DNA of 64,000 nt, taken from NCBI RefSeq assembly GCF_004362055.1, contig NZ_SNXB01000007.1, positions 237,309-301,308 of the forward strand, in the 5' to 3' direction. Origin of the DNA: Flavobacterium sp. 245 (GTDB lineage: Bacteria > Bacteroidota > Bacteroidia > Flavobacteriales > Flavobacteriaceae). A program made the position numbers and the translations under genes. The notes under the pieces are model-generated. The model searched no databases. It had not been told where the DNA came from and saw only the letters and a program-made list of their open reading frames with translations. Positions 8,129-16,894 of this stretch are shown in pieces; positions within the stretch are counted from its first letter, which is position 1, and the number at the start of each line of letters is the position of its first letter.

Positions 8129-10390
8129 ATGACGAAAAATATCCTAATACTATTGATTTGTTTCTCTTTTCAAATAGCAACTTCACAAAAAATATATTTC
8201 GATAAAACTCAATTCAGTGATAGTATCAGTATTAGTAAAAATATGCCTTTACTGGCAAAAAAAGTAGCACCGATCTATAAAAATGCAAACAAAGCAACGT
8301 TTTTAGACAGTTATGCCAGAATACAATTTGTTGCCGGAGATTACAAAGAGATGGAACGAAGTTTTGTTAACTACTCGCAAGACATACTGGGTGATAGCAT
8401 CGTAAATAGACCTATGGGATTTATTTATAAAACGTATGCCAGAACCATTACAAAAGCACCTAACTCAAAATCAGATTTTGAAAAAACCTTTACAACTGAA
8501 TTTTACAGATTATACAATAGCTTTGATAAAGATGGAAAAAATTGGACTGAAAGTTATTATGAAATAAAATTGGATGAAATGAAAACCAATTTTGAATCGC
8601 GGCTAAAATCCGCACAAAAAAGTGATAGTATTAGCACAGAAGATGCAGCACTTTTATGCCGTCATTATTCACGTTATTTTATTTACAGCAAAACGCTTTC
8701 TATCGCAAGTAAAATAATTCAAAAAATAGAAGCAGACACTTATATAATCGATAAAAACATCATTATAACATTACCAAACAAAAGCACAATTTCTGGTACT
8801 ATGGTCAGATATAGAAATGTATCCGAGCCACAACCTGTGGTAATGAAGTATAATATCTATGCTGGAAACGAACTAAGTCAATGCAAAGAAATAGCCAGCA
8901 TGGGTTATGTTGGTTTTATAGCCAATACAAGAGGTAAAAATTTAAGCAATGACCCAATTGAGCCTTACGAACACGATGGCGATGATGCTTATTACATTCT
9001 GGATTGGGTTAGCAAACAACCGTGGTGCAATGGAAAAATTGGGTTATATGGCGGGAGTTATCTTGGATTCGCACAATGGAGCGCCATGAAAAAAGTGCAT
9101 CCAGCTTTAAAAACAATTGTTCCTTTAGTATCTGTTGGTGCAGGAATTGACTTTCCGATGCAAAATGGTATTTTTATGAGTTATGCCTTAAGATGGATCC
9201 ACTACGTGGCTAATAATAAATTAACAGATCTTGGTGATTTTCAAAACAGCAAAAAATGGGATGAAGTTTTTTCTCAATATTATAAAAACGGCAGTAGTTT
9301 TAGAACGTTAGATCAAATCGAAGGCAATACTTCTCCGTTGTTTCAAAGATGGTTAGATCATCCAACATATGATGCTTACTGGCAAAATATGACACCTCAA
9401 AAAGAAGCTTTTGCCAACATCAATATTCCTATTTTAAGCACTACGGGATATTATGATGACGATCAGCTTGGCGCTATGTACTATTACAATCAATATCAGA
9501 AATACAATAAAACGAACAACTATTATTTAATAATTGGGCCTTATGATCATGGAGGTTCGCAAGGTTATCCCAAAAAAGAATTAGGAGGATATGCGTTAGA
9601 TGAAGCCGCAAATATTCCAATTAATGCTATTATTTTCCAATGGTTTGATTATATATTAAAAGATGCAAAGCGTCCGGATATTTTAAAAGATAAAGTAAAC
9701 TTTGAAATTATGGGCAAAAACGAATGGAAAAGTGTTCCGTCGTTAGATAAAATGCACAATCAGGATCTTACTTTTTATCTTAGCAGCAAAGACACTAAAT
9801 ATTCGTTGCAAAAAACAGCTCCTAAAAAAGTAACCTCTATTAATCAAATTGTTGATTTTAAAGATCGTTCTGAAATCAATATTTACAATGACAATTATGT
9901 AAATGGGTTTCCTAATGTTATTGATTCTATTATTAAGCCTGAAAAACATTTGTTAGTTTTTGAAAGTGATCCAGTTTTACAATCCATAATTATAAGCGGT
10001 TCACTAAAAGCTTCCTTAAAAATAAGCAGTAATAAAAAAGACATTGATGTTGAATTGCAACTTTATGAAAAAACAGCAAACGGCCAATATTTCGCTTTAA
10101 GCAATAACATTCAAAGAGCAAGTTTAGCAAAAGATAGAACCAAAAGACAATTATTAGTACCAAACAAAATCGAGACTATCGATATCGATCAGACTTTTAT
10201 CACTTCTAAAGAATTACAAAAAGGAAGTTCAATTGTTATCGTTTTGGGCGTTAATAAAAATCCAAATTGGGAAGTAAATTACGGTTCAGGTAAAGATGTA
10301 AGTTCTGAAAACATGGCCGATGCTAAAGATCCATTAGAAATAAAATGGTACACAAACAGTTCTATTGTGCTTCCAATTTTAAAACAATAA
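8129..10390 (+). CDS. CocE/NonD-type S15 hydrolase (X-Pro dipeptidyl-peptidase-like), exported
   Basis: A 753-residue protein with a signal peptide (cleavage near residue 19, ATSQK). An N-terminal helical region of about 200 residues precedes an alpha/beta-hydrolase domain with the nucleophile motif GLYGGSYLGFAQW (Ser310), an acid region YYDDDQLGAMYYY and the histidine motif GPYDHGGSQG. The C-terminal ~200 residues are a beta-jelly roll (PepX_C type). The S15 family includes X-prolyl dipeptidases, cocaine esterase and glutaryl-acylases, so the exact substrate cannot be read from sequence. A small membrane protein follows with almost no gap. Confidence 0.8.
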   Translation: MTKNILILLICFSFQIATSQKIYFDKTQFSDSISISKNMPLLAKKVAPIYKNANKATFLDSYARIQFVAGDYKEMERSFVNYSQDILGDSIVNRPMGFIYKTYARTITKAPNSKSDFEKTFTTEFYRLYNSFDKDGKNWTESYYEIKLDEMKTNFESRLKSAQKSDSISTEDAALLCRHYSRYFIYSKTLSIASKIIQKIEADTYIIDKNIIITLPNKSTISGTMVRYRNVSEPQPVVMKYNIYAGNELSQCKEIASMGYVGFIANTRGKNLSNDPIEPYEHDGDDAYYILDWVSKQPWCNGKIGLYGGSYLGFAQWSAMKKVHPALKTIVPLVSVGAGIDFPMQNGIFMSYALRWIHYVANNKLTDLGDFQNSKKWDEVFSQYYKNGSSFRTLDQIEGNTSPLFQRWLDHPTYDAYWQNMTPQKEAFANINIPILSTTGYYDDDQLGAMYYYNQYQKYNKTNNYYLIIGPYDHGGSQGYPKKELGGYALDEAANIPINAIIFQWFDYILKDAKRPDILKDKVNFEIMGKNEWKSVPSLDKMHNQDLTFYLSSKDTKYSLQKTAPKKVTSINQIVDFKDRSEINIYNDNYVNGFPNVIDSIIKPEKHLLVFESDPVLQSIIISGSLKASLKISSNKKDIDVELQLYEKTANGQYFALSNNIQRASLAKDRTKRQLLVPNKIETIDIDQTFITSKELQKGSSIVIVLGVNKNPNWEVNYGSGKDVSSENMADAKDPLEIKWYTNSSIVLPILKQ

Positions 10391-10393
10391 TTG

Positions 10394-10636
10394 ATGATGA
10401 ACGATAAGAAAATAACTCGTTTATTAAAATTATTATTAGGCTGCCTTATCTTGATTTTATTTTCATGGCTTTTATTTATTTTCCTCGATAAATTTGATCT
10501 TTATAACAGTGCTTTTGGAATTTTCATTTATTATATATCTTATTTTACAGCTATTATATCTTTTTATTTAGGAATTATAGTATTCCTTTTATTATTTTTT
10601 TTAGTACTATGGAAATTCATTTCAAAAAAGGTATAA
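10394..10636 (+). CDS. Small two-helix membrane protein, unknown
   Basis: An 80-residue protein starting at the ATG at 10394 (a second ATG follows at 10397). It has a basic N-terminus (MMNDKKITRLLK), two long hydrophobic helices at roughly residues 12-32 and 45-75, and a Lys-rich end FISKKV. It begins three bases after the stop of the S15 hydrolase, so the two are cotranscribed. I recognise no family; it may be an accessory membrane protein. Confidence 0.6.
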   Translation: MMNDKKITRLLKLLLGCLILILFSWLLFIFLDKFDLYNSAFGIFIYYISYFTAIISFYLGIIVFLLLFFLVLWKFISKKV

Positions 10637-10668
10637 ATTAACATTTAAGCAAATAAACCAAAATAAAA

Positions 10669-11232
10669 ATGGAAAAGAAATACTCAGTTGTTTTTCATCC
10701 TTCAGAAAATGGAATTGAGATTATTAAAAAACTAAAATTAGAATTATTCAATGTAATTGGATGGTACGGAAGTTGCAATTCTGTAGCGCATATTACAATT
10801 GGCGGATTTAAAGCAAATGAAAATCAGCTTGATAAATACAGACAAAAGCTTTTTAAAATCGCTGATACTTTAACTCCTGTTCAAATTTATTTAGATCATT
10901 TTGATGCTTATGAGGAAAGTCGGGCTTTCTTTATATCTCCAAGTGAAGACTCTAAAATAAATTTAAAACCTATGATGAAAAAAATTCAGGAAGCACTTCA
11001 GATTTCCAGTAAAGACAGAAGCGACGATCCGCATATTTCAATAGGAAGAAACCTAACACCCGAAAACATCCAAATTGCTCGTGATTTATTCACTACAATT
11101 AATATGGAATTTTTATGTGATGCCATTATCTTAAGAGAATTTGATCCGATCAAAAAACAATATTTTGTCTTAGAAACGTTCCCTTTTGGCAATAATCCTC
11201 AACCGGAATTAATTCAGGGTAGCCTTTTCTAA
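10669..11232 (+). CDS. 2H phosphoesterase, 2'-5' RNA ligase family
   Basis: A 187-residue cytoplasmic protein with the two H-x-T/S motifs of the 2H phosphoesterase superfamily: HIT in VAHITIGGF (about residue 43) and HIS in DPHISIGRNL (about residue 121). The pair of histidines lines one active site acting on 2',3'-cyclic or 2'-5' phosphodiester bonds. It follows the small membrane protein by 32 bases and could be in the same transcript, but no functional link is obvious. Its stop codon touches the beginning of an intergenic repeat element. Confidence 0.8.
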   Translation: MEKKYSVVFHPSENGIEIIKKLKLELFNVIGWYGSCNSVAHITIGGFKANENQLDKYRQKLFKIADTLTPVQIYLDHFDAYEESRAFFISPSEDSKINLKPMMKKIQEALQISSKDRSDDPHISIGRNLTPENIQIARDLFTTINMEFLCDAIILREFDPIKKQYFVLETFPFGNNPQPELIQGSLF

Positions 11233-11401
11233 CCGCAATCCCGATAGCTATCGGGAGCAAAGGATTTTACGCAAGGATGCTAAATTTCACGCAAAGACGC
11301 AAAGTCGCAAAGTTTATTTCCTTTGCGACTTTGCGTCTTTGCGTGATTAAACAAGATCACTTTGCGAACATTGCGTAAAACCCTTGCGAACCTTGCGGTT
11401 A
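11230..11401. repeat. Palindromic element with TAACCGCAA terminal inverted repeats
   Basis: A 172-bp element bounded by TAACCGCAA (11230-11238) and its complement (11393-11401). It contains the palindrome CCCGATAGCTATCGGG (11240-11255) and a perfect 25-bp inverted repeat (11288-11312 and 11321-11345) built of cgcaaag-type octamers around an 8-base loop. A shorter relative is at 51539-51661. No protein is encoded. Confidence 0.8.
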
Positions 11402-11469
11402 AATAACAACAAAGTAAAGCAACCTGAAACAAGAAAAACTTGAAACCTGAAACTAAAATCTATTTTTCG

Positions 11470-11477
11470 TATATTTG
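11470..11477 (+). promoter_or_regulatory. TATATTTG -7 box of the AraC gene
   Basis: TATATTTG matches the Bacteroidetes -7 consensus TAnnTTTG and lies 20 bases before the ATG at 11497. Confidence 0.5.
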
Positions 11478-11496
11478 AATTTTACAATTCACATCT

Positions 11497-12420
11497 ATGA
11501 AATCCCTAGATTCATTTTACCAAGATATTACCGAAGGTTCTTCTGTAGAACCAAGTTCATTATTACCCAACGACATCAAAAAGGAAATTGGCCACTTTAA
11601 TGTTTTTGACATCAAAGAACTGCTGGAGAGAATGAAAGACAAGCCTTCTATGCCTTATGACAGAAGAGCTTACTACAAAATCAGTTTGATTCGAGGTAAA
11701 AACAGATCTGAGTATGCCGATAAAATAATCGAAATAGAAAAGCAGGGACTTCTATTTGCTACGCCAAAAATCCCATACAATTATATACCGCAAGACACCA
11801 ATCAATCCGGTCAGTTTTGTGTTTTTACAAGTGAATTTTTATCTAAAAGTAAAAGCGGAATTGATCTAGATGAACTTCCTATTTTCGCTTCAGATGGTTA
11901 TCCGATTTTTCAATTATCAGATGAAGAAGTTGAAGAAGTCGCGTTGATTTTCAACAAAATACAAAAAGAAATCAATTCTGATTATATCTACAAATATGAT
12001 TTAATCCGAAATTATGTTGCCGAGTTAATTCACTTTGGGCAAAAATTACAACCTATAACAGCGCTATATTCTAAACATAATTCGGCAGCAAGAGTTTCTT
12101 CTTTATTTGCAGAATTATTAGAAAGACAATTCCCTATTGAATCGCCACATCAGCGATTAGAATTGAGAACTGCAAAGGATTTCGCTGAAAGATTATCCGT
12201 TCATGTCAATCATTTAAATAAAGTTTTAAAAGAAAACACAGGAAAAACAACAACCGAATTAATCAGCACCCGTTTAATAAACGAAGCCAAAATCCTTTTA
12301 AAACAAACGGATTGGAACATTTCTGAAATCGCTTTTTCTTTAGGTTTTGAAGAACTGGCACATTTTTCTAATTTCTTTAAAAAACAAACTTCGTTTACGC
12401 CAATTGCTTTTAGAGCTTAA
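11497..12420 (+). CDS. AraC-family transcriptional regulator
   Basis: A 307-residue cytoplasmic regulator. The C-terminal ~100 residues (about 205-307) carry two helix-turn-helix units: FAERLSVHVNHLNKVLKENTGKT and NISEIAFSLGFEELAHFSNFFKKQTSFTPIAFR, the hallmark of AraC/XylS DNA-binding domains. The N-terminal ~190 residues form a cupin-like effector domain (YYKISLIRGKNRSEYADK...FATPKIPYNY). The two short-chain dehydrogenase genes downstream are on the same strand, and such AraC-SDR pairs are common, so these are its probable targets. The effector is unknown. Confidence 0.9.
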   Translation: MKSLDSFYQDITEGSSVEPSSLLPNDIKKEIGHFNVFDIKELLERMKDKPSMPYDRRAYYKISLIRGKNRSEYADKIIEIEKQGLLFATPKIPYNYIPQDTNQSGQFCVFTSEFLSKSKSGIDLDELPIFASDGYPIFQLSDEEVEEVALIFNKIQKEINSDYIYKYDLIRNYVAELIHFGQKLQPITALYSKHNSAARVSSLFAELLERQFPIESPHQRLELRTAKDFAERLSVHVNHLNKVLKENTGKTTTELISTRLINEAKILLKQTDWNISEIAFSLGFEELAHFSNFFKKQTSFTPIAFRA

Positions 12421-12469
12421 TTTTAGATTGCAGATTTTAGATTATTTACAATAGTTACCACAAAGTTTG

Positions 12470-12554
12470 GTCATTGCGAGGAACGAAGCAATCTCATTTG
12501 CTAAATAAAACTGATGACTAATACGAGTTCGGTTGCTTCGTTCCTCGCAATGAC
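12470..12554. repeat. Dispersed inverted repeat (gtcattgcgagg family)
   Basis: The ends GTCATTGCGAGGAACGAAGC and a near-perfect complement (22 of 24 bases) flank a unique loop. Related copies are at 34070-34153 and 63814-63910, and a half copy is at 24188-24240. Confidence 0.8.
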
Positions 12555-12625
12555 ATAAAATGAGTTGATTTGAATTTCGCAAACATCGGTTTGAAATTTA
12601 CAATTCCCCACCTCTACTTTGCTCC

Positions 12626-12633
12626 TACCTTTG
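12626..12633 (+). promoter_or_regulatory. TACCTTTG -7 box of the first SDR gene
   Basis: TACCTTTG fits TAnnTTTG and lies 27 bases before the ATG at 12660. A clear -33 box at the expected spacing was not seen. Confidence 0.4.
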
Positions 12634-12659
12634 TCTTATCAATTTAAAAGATCGAAAAG

Positions 12660-13382
12660 ATGAATTTAGCAAACAACAAAATTTTAATAACTGGCGGTGC
12701 AAGTGGCATTGGACTCGGGCTTGCCGAACGTTTTATTCAGGAAAATAATACCGTAATTATTTGCGGACGAAGAGCATCTGTTTTAGAAGAAGTTAAAGCA
12801 AAATTCCCCACCGTAATTACAAAAGTATGCGACTTATCAGATGAAAAAGAGCGCATTGCGCTTTATGAATGGATTGCTGAAAATCACCCGGATTTAAATG
12901 TATTAATCAACAATGCGGGGATCCAAAAATGGGTTTCTGTTACCGATGCTGATTTCTACGAGAGCATGAAAACAGAACTTAGTACCAATATTGAAGCACC
13001 TCTTCATTTAACTTCTTTATTTATTCAATTAGAATCACTTACAACTGTAATGAATGTAACTTCCGGATTGGCTTTTTCGCCTTTTGCAAAAGTTCCAGTT
13101 TATTCGGCTACGAAAGCATTTTTCCGTTCGTTTACGCTTTCACTTCGTCACATTTTAAAGGCAAAAAATATTGAAGTAATCGAAATTATTCCGCCAGCAT
13201 TAAATACCGATTTAGGCGGTGTGGGATTACACGACGCACATCCAAGTGTAGCTGACTTTATTGTTTCCATTTTCGAACAATTGAAAAACGGAAAACAGGA
13301 ACTTACTTTTGGAACCAGCGAAACAAGACTAAACGCAAGTGTTCCAGAATTAAAAGCTTCATTTGAGGCATTACATTCATAA
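12660..13382 (+). CDS. Short-chain dehydrogenase/reductase, DltE-like
   Basis: A 240-residue classical SDR. It has the Rossmann nucleotide-binding motif ITGGASGIGLGLA at the N-terminus, CDLSDEKER, NNAG at about residue 82, the catalytic serine in NVTSGLAFSP and the YSATKA active site (Tyr-x-x-x-Lys) near residue 150. The overall pattern resembles the DltE-type oxidoreductases, whose substrate is not known. It lies downstream of an AraC regulator and 137 bp before a second SDR, with a repeat array in between. Confidence 0.85.
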   Translation: MNLANNKILITGGASGIGLGLAERFIQENNTVIICGRRASVLEEVKAKFPTVITKVCDLSDEKERIALYEWIAENHPDLNVLINNAGIQKWVSVTDADFYESMKTELSTNIEAPLHLTSLFIQLESLTTVMNVTSGLAFSPFAKVPVYSATKAFFRSFTLSLRHILKAKNIEVIEIIPPALNTDLGGVGLHDAHPSVADFIVSIFEQLKNGKQELTFGTSETRLNASVPELKASFEALHS

Positions 13383-13403
13383 TTAATAAGATCCAAGATG
13401 AAG

Positions 13404-13470
13404 GAAGCAAGAAGCAAGAGGCAAGATGTTTTACGATTTGCATCATATTTTTTTTCTTGCTTCTTGCTTC
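13404..13470. repeat. Inverted heptamer array (gaagcaa units)
   Basis: GAAGCAAGAAGCAAGA (13404-13419) has a perfect 16-bp complement at 13455-13470. The arms are built of the 7-mer gaagcaa or gaggcaa. The structure lies between the two SDR genes. Confidence 0.8.
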
Positions 13471-13519
13471 TTTCATCAACAATCTAAATCAACAATCTAA
13501 AATCTAAAATTCAAACAAA

Positions 13520-14284
13520 ATGGCAGTAAATACAAAAATAGCTCTGGTTACAGGAGGAAGCAGAGGTTTAGGAAAAAACATGGCAATCTCAATTGCTAAA
13601 AAAGGAATCGACGTAATTATAACGTATAACAGCAAAAAAGAAGAAGCAGATTCTGTTGTAAGAGAAATCGAAAGTTTAGGTCAAAAAGCAGCTTCACTTC
13701 AATTGAATGTAGCCGATTCAGGAACTTTCGATGCTTTCTTCGGAAGTGTTTCTGAAGTGTTGAAAAACACTTTTAAAACCGATAAATTTGACTTTTTAGT
13801 AAACAATGCCGGAATCGGAATACACAATTCATTCATTGGAACAACTGAAGCTGAGTTTGATCAATTGACAAATATTCAATTTAAAGGTCCTTTTTTCTTA
13901 ACCCAGAAAGCATTAAACGTAATGAATGACGGTGGCGGTATTGTAAATATTTCAACTGGCTTAGCGAGATTTTCTTTCCCAGGTTACGCTGCGTATGCTT
14001 CTATGAAAGGCGCAATCGAAACGTTGACCAAATATCAGGCAAAAGAATTAGGCGAAAGAAAAATCAGAGCGAATGTTGTGGCGCCAGGTGCAATCGAAAC
14101 TGATTTTGGAGGCGGTGTTGTTCGTGATAATGAGCAATTAAATAAAAATTTAGCTTCAGCGACAGCTTTAGGAAGAGTTGGCTTGCCAGATGATATTGGT
14201 GGTGTAGTTTCTTTTTTATGTACCGAAGATGCACGTTGGGTAAACGCACAACGTATTGAGGTTTCTGGCGGAATGATGTTGTAA
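13520..14284 (+). CDS. Short-chain dehydrogenase/reductase (FabG-like)
   Basis: A 254-residue classical SDR with VTGGSRGLGKNMA at the N-terminus, FLVNNAGIGIHNSF near residue 95, IVNISTG and the YASMKG active site, and the conserved VAPGAIETDFGGG and C-terminal INAQ/EVSGGMML-like ending that marks FabG-type reductases. Family members reduce keto groups with NADPH. Most likely cotranscribed with or coregulated like the upstream SDR under the AraC regulator. Two hairpins follow its stop. Confidence 0.88.
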   Translation: MAVNTKIALVTGGSRGLGKNMAISIAKKGIDVIITYNSKKEEADSVVREIESLGQKAASLQLNVADSGTFDAFFGSVSEVLKNTFKTDKFDFLVNNAGIGIHNSFIGTTEAEFDQLTNIQFKGPFFLTQKALNVMNDGGGIVNISTGLARFSFPGYAAYASMKGAIETLTKYQAKELGERKIRANVVAPGAIETDFGGGVVRDNEQLNKNLASATALGRVGLPDDIGGVVSFLCTEDARWVNAQRIEVSGGMML

Positions 14285-14296
14285 TTTTCCATAAGC

Positions 14297-14329
14297 AAAC
14301 CTAACAGGTTTTAAAAACCTGTTAGGTTT
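14297..14329 (+). terminator. Hairpin after the SDR gene
   Basis: A 14-bp perfect stem (AAACCTAACAGGTT and its complement) with a five-base loop begins 13 bases after the stop codon. The trailing T-tract is short, so it may work together with the next hairpin. Confidence 0.7.
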
Positions 14330-14349
14330 CGTTACAGTAATAAAAAACA

Positions 14350-14380
14350 AAACCCGACAGTTCTAAAAACTGCCGGGTTT
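14350..14380. terminator. Bidirectional terminator between convergent genes
   Basis: AAACCCGACAGTT pairs with AACTGCCGGGTTT apart from one mismatch. The stem has A residues on the left and T residues on the right, so it can stop both the SDR transcript and the convergent PepSY-like transcript. Confidence 0.75.
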
Positions 14381-14418
14381 GTCTTTTCAAATATATTGAA
14401 TTAGTAAGCAAACATATT

Positions 14419-14892
14419 TTAATTTTTCTCGATTATGACATTAAAATCACCATCTTTATCAAAAACAACATCATAAAATTTGGAGTCTTTATTCACTCCA
14501 ACTTCATAGGTTGTTTTATTTTTATCATCCACAACAACTGCTATTTCTTTAATAGCCTTTGGTGAATAATTCTTTTTCAGATAAACCTGTGCCTGCTGAG
14601 GCAATTTACTGAGAGGAATTTGCAATTGATATGCTTTCAAAACTCCTAAATTATTATAAATCGCCACTGCTTTTGTATTTTTATCTTTGTTGAATTTTGC
14701 TTCGTAGCGAACTTCATCATCATCATCACCAACATATTCTTCAGACCAAACTGCAGTTTTTCCGGGATATTCTTTCTCAAAAGCAAATTGCACCTTTTCT
14801 GGAGGTTTTATTACTTTCTTCATATTTGTCCCTTCTTGTGCAAAAAGAAAACCTTGGCATAAAAAAAGAATAATCAGCAAAAGACTTTTCAT
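14419..14892 (-). CDS. Exported PepSY-like protein
   Basis: A 157-residue protein with a signal peptide (MKSLLLIILFLCQGFLFAQ). The mature part contains two PepSY-like repeats, each with the pattern of a helix then KAVWSEEYVGDDDDEVRYEAKF and KEIAVVVDDKNKTTYEVGVN, as in the putative beta-lactamase-inhibitor-like PepSY (BLIP-like) family of Bacteroidetes. These periplasmic proteins have no settled function. It lies 100 bp downstream of a LytTR response regulator on the same strand, an arrangement seen with envelope-sensing systems, so a link to that system is plausible but unproven. Confidence 0.7.
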   Translation of the reverse strand: MKSLLLIILFLCQGFLFAQEGTNMKKVIKPPEKVQFAFEKEYPGKTAVWSEEYVGDDDDEVRYEAKFNKDKNTKAVAIYNNLGVLKAYQLQIPLSKLPQQAQVYLKKNYSPKAIKEIAVVVDDKNKTTYEVGVNKDSKFYDVVFDKDGDFNVIIEKN

Positions 14893-14994
14893 AATTCCTC
14901 ATTTACAAATTAATACTCTTAAACTATCGTATTAAAATTACTACTTTTAAATTAAGATTAAATGAAGAGCTTAAAAAAAATTATCAACAATTTC

Positions 14995-15693
14995 TTATCT
15001 TTTTAATCGGTCTGATAATTCCCTTTTATATGTAATTCCAATTGGCAGTTTTTCATGTTTCACAACGACAAAATCCTTTTCAATTTCTTCAATTTTATCT
15101 AGAGCCACTATATACGATTTATGAATGCGCATAAAGTTTTTTTCGGGAAGACATTTTTCTAATTCAGTTGTAGTTATGGAAGCCAAATAAGTTCTTTTTA
15201 ATGTATGCAGTTTAACATAATTTCCAAAACTCTGCGCATACAACAGTTGATCCAATTCGATATCAATAAAATATCCGTCAACTTTTACGCTAACCGAATT
15301 TATAATAGTTTCTTCTTCCTTAATTTTTACAGTTTCTGTTGAAAAAAAACGATCGATTGCTTTTAAAAATCTAGGAAAATAAATAGGTTTCAGCAAATAA
15401 TCAATTACGCCGTAATCATAACTTTCAAGAGCAAATTCAGAGTAAGCTGTTGTTAAAATTGTTTTAGGATGATTCGGAATAATCTTCAATAATTCCATTC
15501 CCGAAATCTCCGGCATGTTGATATCTAAAAACATTAAATCAACATGATTTTCACGCAGATAATCCATCGCTTCAATTCCGTTATAACCTTGAAAAACCAA
15601 TTCTAATTGCGGATTTTGTTTGATATAATTCGCCAAAACGTAATGCGCCGCCGGTTCATCATCAACAATTATACATTTTTTTGGCTCTTTCAT
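14995..15693 (-). CDS. LytTR-family response regulator
   Basis: A 232-residue regulator with an N-terminal receiver domain (DDEP at residues 11-14, phosphorylatable Asp57 in LMFLDINMPEI, TTAYSE switch, and LLKPIYFPRF) and a C-terminal LytTR DNA-binding domain (about 130-232, including NYVKLHTLKRTYLASITTTELEKCLPEKNFMRIHKSYIV). Its ATG overlaps the stop of the upstream kinase (TAATG), so the two are translationally coupled. The divergent TolC-RND operon is the likely target of this system. Confidence 0.92.
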   Translation of the reverse strand: MKEPKKCIIVDDEPAAHYVLANYIKQNPQLELVFQGYNGIEAMDYLRENHVDLMFLDINMPEISGMELLKIIPNHPKTILTTAYSEFALESYDYGVIDYLLKPIYFPRFLKAIDRFFSTETVKIKEEETIINSVSVKVDGYFIDIELDQLLYAQSFGNYVKLHTLKRTYLASITTTELEKCLPEKNFMRIHKSYIVALDKIEEIEKDFVVVKHEKLPIGITYKRELSDRLKR

Positions 15694-16730
15694 TACATAA
15701 ATTTTTTCAGCTGCAGTTTCAAATCAATTATATACGTTTTCTTATCGTCTTGAATATCTAATTTATAGTCTTTTCCATAAAGTAAATTCAATCTTTCAAT
15801 AGTGTTTTTTAAACCAATTTTAGTCGAAACAACATCTGTTTTTTTTGTCGGAATTGAATTTACAACGTGCAGATGAAGCAATCCATTTTCGACCGTAATA
15901 AAAATTCGCACAAAACATTTTTCGATGGCACAAGTTCCGTGCTTAAAAGCATTTTCAATAAATGCAATTAAAAGCATTGGCGAGACTTTATACGCATTTT
16001 CATTGTCAATTTTACAATCATACGTAATATCACAGCGATAGCCAACACGCTCTTTTTCAAGCTGTACATAACTGTTTATAAATTCCAATTCATCTTCTAA
16101 AGTTACACATTGTTTATTATTGCTTTCAAGCTGATAACGCATTAATTGCGAAACCTTCATGATCAAATCTGGCGTTCGGTCTGGAAACTCTAAACTAATT
16201 CCGTAAAGCGTATTAAATGTATTGAATAAAAAATGTGGATTCAATTGCCCCTTCAACGAATTCAGTTGCATTTGGTTGAACAGCAAAGTTTCGTCGGTGT
16301 GTTTTCTGTGAATTCTGTAAAACTTAAAAACAATAATTGGACTTAAAATACAAACCAAAGTCCCTAAAACACTAGCTAACTGATAAATATAACTACGCTG
16401 ATGTGAGTTTTGATACAAGCGGCAATTGCTGAATATATCGAGCATTGTAATCTCGTACAAAATGACCGAAAACACAAAAACTCCAAAGAGCGTAAGAAAA
16501 ATATAAGTTACCGGGCGCTGGGTCTTAAATAATATTGGAAGAAGAAAAAAGCGATTAAACTGCGCATGCATGTACAAAATGCAATAGAAAAAAATTCCCA
16601 TTAATATGGAAGTAACTGAACTGAAAAGCATCCAGTCATTTTTTAACGTATAAATTGTAAATGAAAAAAGGACAACAGCAATTTCCTGCCACCACTTGTT
16701 ATCCAATATATTATCAAACTTTTTATTCAT
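15693..16730 (-). CDS. LytS/YpdA-type sensor histidine kinase
   Basis: A 345-residue membrane kinase. The N-terminal ~145 residues hold about four transmembrane helices with little periplasmic loop. The cytoplasmic part begins with a short coil and the His_kinase (PF06580) motif QLNPHFLFNTFNTL with the phospho-accepting histidine, followed by FIENAFKHG (N-box) and IGLKNTIERLNLLYG (G-box-like). Such kinases pair with LytTR regulators, and here the partner overlaps by one base. The signal is unknown. The divergent RND efflux operon begins 165 bp away. Confidence 0.92.
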   Translation of the reverse strand: MNKKFDNILDNKWWQEIAVVLFSFTIYTLKNDWMLFSSVTSILMGIFFYCILYMHAQFNRFFLLPILFKTQRPVTYIFLTLFGVFVFSVILYEITMLDIFSNCRLYQNSHQRSYIYQLASVLGTLVCILSPIIVFKFYRIHRKHTDETLLFNQMQLNSLKGQLNPHFLFNTFNTLYGISLEFPDRTPDLIMKVSQLMRYQLESNNKQCVTLEDELEFINSYVQLEKERVGYRCDITYDCKIDNENAYKVSPMLLIAFIENAFKHGTCAIEKCFVRIFITVENGLLHLHVVNSIPTKKTDVVSTKIGLKNTIERLNLLYGKDYKLDIQDDKKTYIIDLKLQLKKFM

Positions 16731-16860
16731 TTTTTAAACTTAAATAGTTTACAAAGTACGGACAAATATTTAATTATTTTTTCCAAAAAATGACAAATTC
16801 AATTGGTCATTTATTAGTGCAGTACATCACTTAACCTGACTTTTATCAGTGTAAGAGAAA

Positions 16861-16868
16861 TAAATTTG
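16861..16868 (+). promoter_or_regulatory. TAAATTTG -7 box of the RND operon
   Basis: TAAATTTG matches TAnnTTTG and lies 26 bases before the ATG at 16895 in the 165-bp region shared with the sensor kinase. Upstream, CAGTGTAAGAG and CAGTACATCACTTAAC may hold LytTR sites, but no clear direct repeat was established. Confidence 0.5.
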
Positions 16869-16894
16869 CGTTTTAATTTCACACTTTGAGTTTT

